NCBI GenBank assembly: GCA_030635005.1
Contig: DAOVZS010000128.1
Coordinates: 1 to 6,102, forward strand
Direction of reading: 5' to 3'
Source of the DNA: Thiomargarita sp.
Lineage (GTDB): Bacteria > Pseudomonadota > Gammaproteobacteria > Beggiatoales > Beggiatoaceae
DNA length: 6,102 nt
In this document: positions 6,001 to 6,102 of the stretch, one piece after another
How the letters are laid out: each line of letters opens with the position of its first letter
Numbering within the stretch: the stretch's first letter is position 1
The notes under the pieces: model-generated
Databases searched by the model: none
The model's input: the letters and a program-made list of their open reading frames with translations, nothing else
What the model was told of the DNA's origin: nothing
Made by a program: the position numbers and the translations under genes

Positions 6001-6102
6001 AATAGACAATGTACTGAATACGCCCTTAGATCCCCAACACTCAGATTTACGATTATCTCAAATCACAGGTAATCACCGCTTGAATGAATTGGAATTTTAT
6101 TA
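3026..6102 (+). CDS. recB: RecB, helicase-nuclease subunit of exonuclease V (3' end cut off)
   Basis: The frame is open from the ATG at 3026 to the window edge: 1025 complete codons of an expected roughly 1200. RecB is the 3'-5' helicase and nuclease subunit of RecBCD, which processes double-strand ends for recombination and degrades foreign linear DNA. All UvrD-type motifs are present: Walker A ASAGTGKT (24-31), TFTKAATEEL (56-65), TIHSFC (121-126), DEFQDTDP (387-394), GDPKQAIYSFRGAD (415-428), NWRS (448-451), TIHNSKGLEYP (746-756) and YVAVTRAK (814-821). The C-terminal nuclease domain begins, with GNFMH (951-955) giving H955, the counterpart of E. coli H956, and LEFY at the very end gives E1023, probably E. 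coli E1020. The catalytic Asp-Asp-Lys would lie beyond the window, so nuclease competence cannot be judged. No Shine-Dalgarno is evident before the start. It follows the PilZ gene by 9 bp. recC and recD are not seen. Confidence 0.96.
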   Translation, partial: MTTPTIETLDPLSIPLNGVNLIEASAGTGKTYTITTLFIRLILEKKLTVDRILVVTFTKAATEELRDRIRNRLRETLTAFQQGTSPDDILVGLLQKYGNHSEAIFSLTNALRGFDEAAIQTIHSFCQQMLQENAFESGVLFDSQLLKDQSHFLREIVEDFWRQNFYHISDLFITYALTHDFQTPEQLLKSLNQTYIGQPFLKIIPEKHAFLTKGKEVAFSTAFLNARKVWQSGRDEIQSLLIEHEGLSRTQYRIASISKWCEALDFLFVADNLSINLPENLSKFTRKTLASSLKKNHTTPPQHDFFSLCETLQDCQQHLSDNFEQHLLTLKIKLFDVAKTELALKKQEHHVLSFDDLLNNLHEALQGAHGETLARVMRQKYQAALIDEFQDTDPVQYDIFHRIYGAGKEILFLIGDPKQAIYSFRGADIFTYMQAYRDANRRYTLGTNWRSQKDLITGINTLFEQTAHPFLFEDIPFQAVQAPLSTQQATLKIENKPLPPLQFWFVSKEDAQTEVNKGINKGWGEQHIPLSVAYEISRLLMSGDQGLALIGDKPVVAGDIAILVRSNYQGMLMQTTLTKLRIPSVLYSRDNLFQSSDIKEVARLLLAVSDVSNEGLIKAALTTDMIGMSGDALYALIHNDREWQRCLRRFQKYHYLWRHLGFIQMYRTLLLQEQVSAHLLRYPDGERRLTNILHVAELLQQATVAEKLGMTGLCQWLTRQCHPKGAAPEEQQLRLESDEKLVKIVTIHNSKGLEYPIVFCPFAWDGKLHNKETKQFIFHDAQDAAILDLGSSHQEQHRLRAIAEERAENLRIFYVAVTRAKHRCYLIWGSFKKTSDSPLAHLLCPGMDTENEPLLLKRLTTLAQGKPWKISPMPLDATPYHRSIEKTETHPPRPFLGHIDKGWKVSSFTSLSRATAIDQPDYDDITLFRPREPTLVDKNHIYSFPRGARAGNFMHALFEHLDFTQTSAELTVTQLRNFGYPAEKWQDVIQLLIDNVLNTPLDPQHSDLRLSQITGNHRLNELEFY

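Overview
The window looks like an AT-rich chromosomal segment of a gammaproteobacterium. The best evidence is a RecB that resembles the E. coli protein motif by motif, including the stretch around the nuclease-domain histidine. A CbbY-type phosphatase, a family tied to Calvin-cycle metabolism, together with chemotaxis-type and PilZ proteins, would fit a low-GC sulfur-oxidising lineage such as the Thiotrichales/Beggiatoa group. That placement is inference; nothing in the window proves it.

Layout. Positions 1-348 hold no convincing gene. They contain degenerate tandem repeats with a 6/12/18-base period (about 82-249), a 15-bp imperfect inverted repeat embedded in them (121-135 / 171-185), and two GC-rich hairpins (253-265 and 278-296). 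Positions 349-1772 carry a two-gene minus-strand operon, cheR then cheB: a chemotaxis-type methyltransferase and a stand-alone methylesterase lacking the usual receiver domain. A 79-bp divergent spacer (1773-1851) has a plausible promoter for cheR and a perfect 8-bp inverted repeat. On the plus strand follow a CbbY-like HAD phosphatase (1852-2592), a small PilZ-domain protein (2657-3016) with its own extended -10 promoter, and recB (3026 to the window end), which is cut off inside its C-terminal nuclease domain.

How the genes relate. CheR and CheB catalyse opposing methylation and demethylation of glutamates, normally on chemoreceptors. No receptor, CheA, CheW or CheY is present here, so their target is unknown. 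The PilZ gene and recB are 9 bp apart, in the same reading frame, and probably co-transcribed although they have no obvious functional link. RecB would work with RecC and RecD, which are not seen here. The CbbY-like enzyme probably acts in housekeeping of sugar phosphates. I found no clearly novel multi-gene system; the least explained part is the repeat region at the left end.
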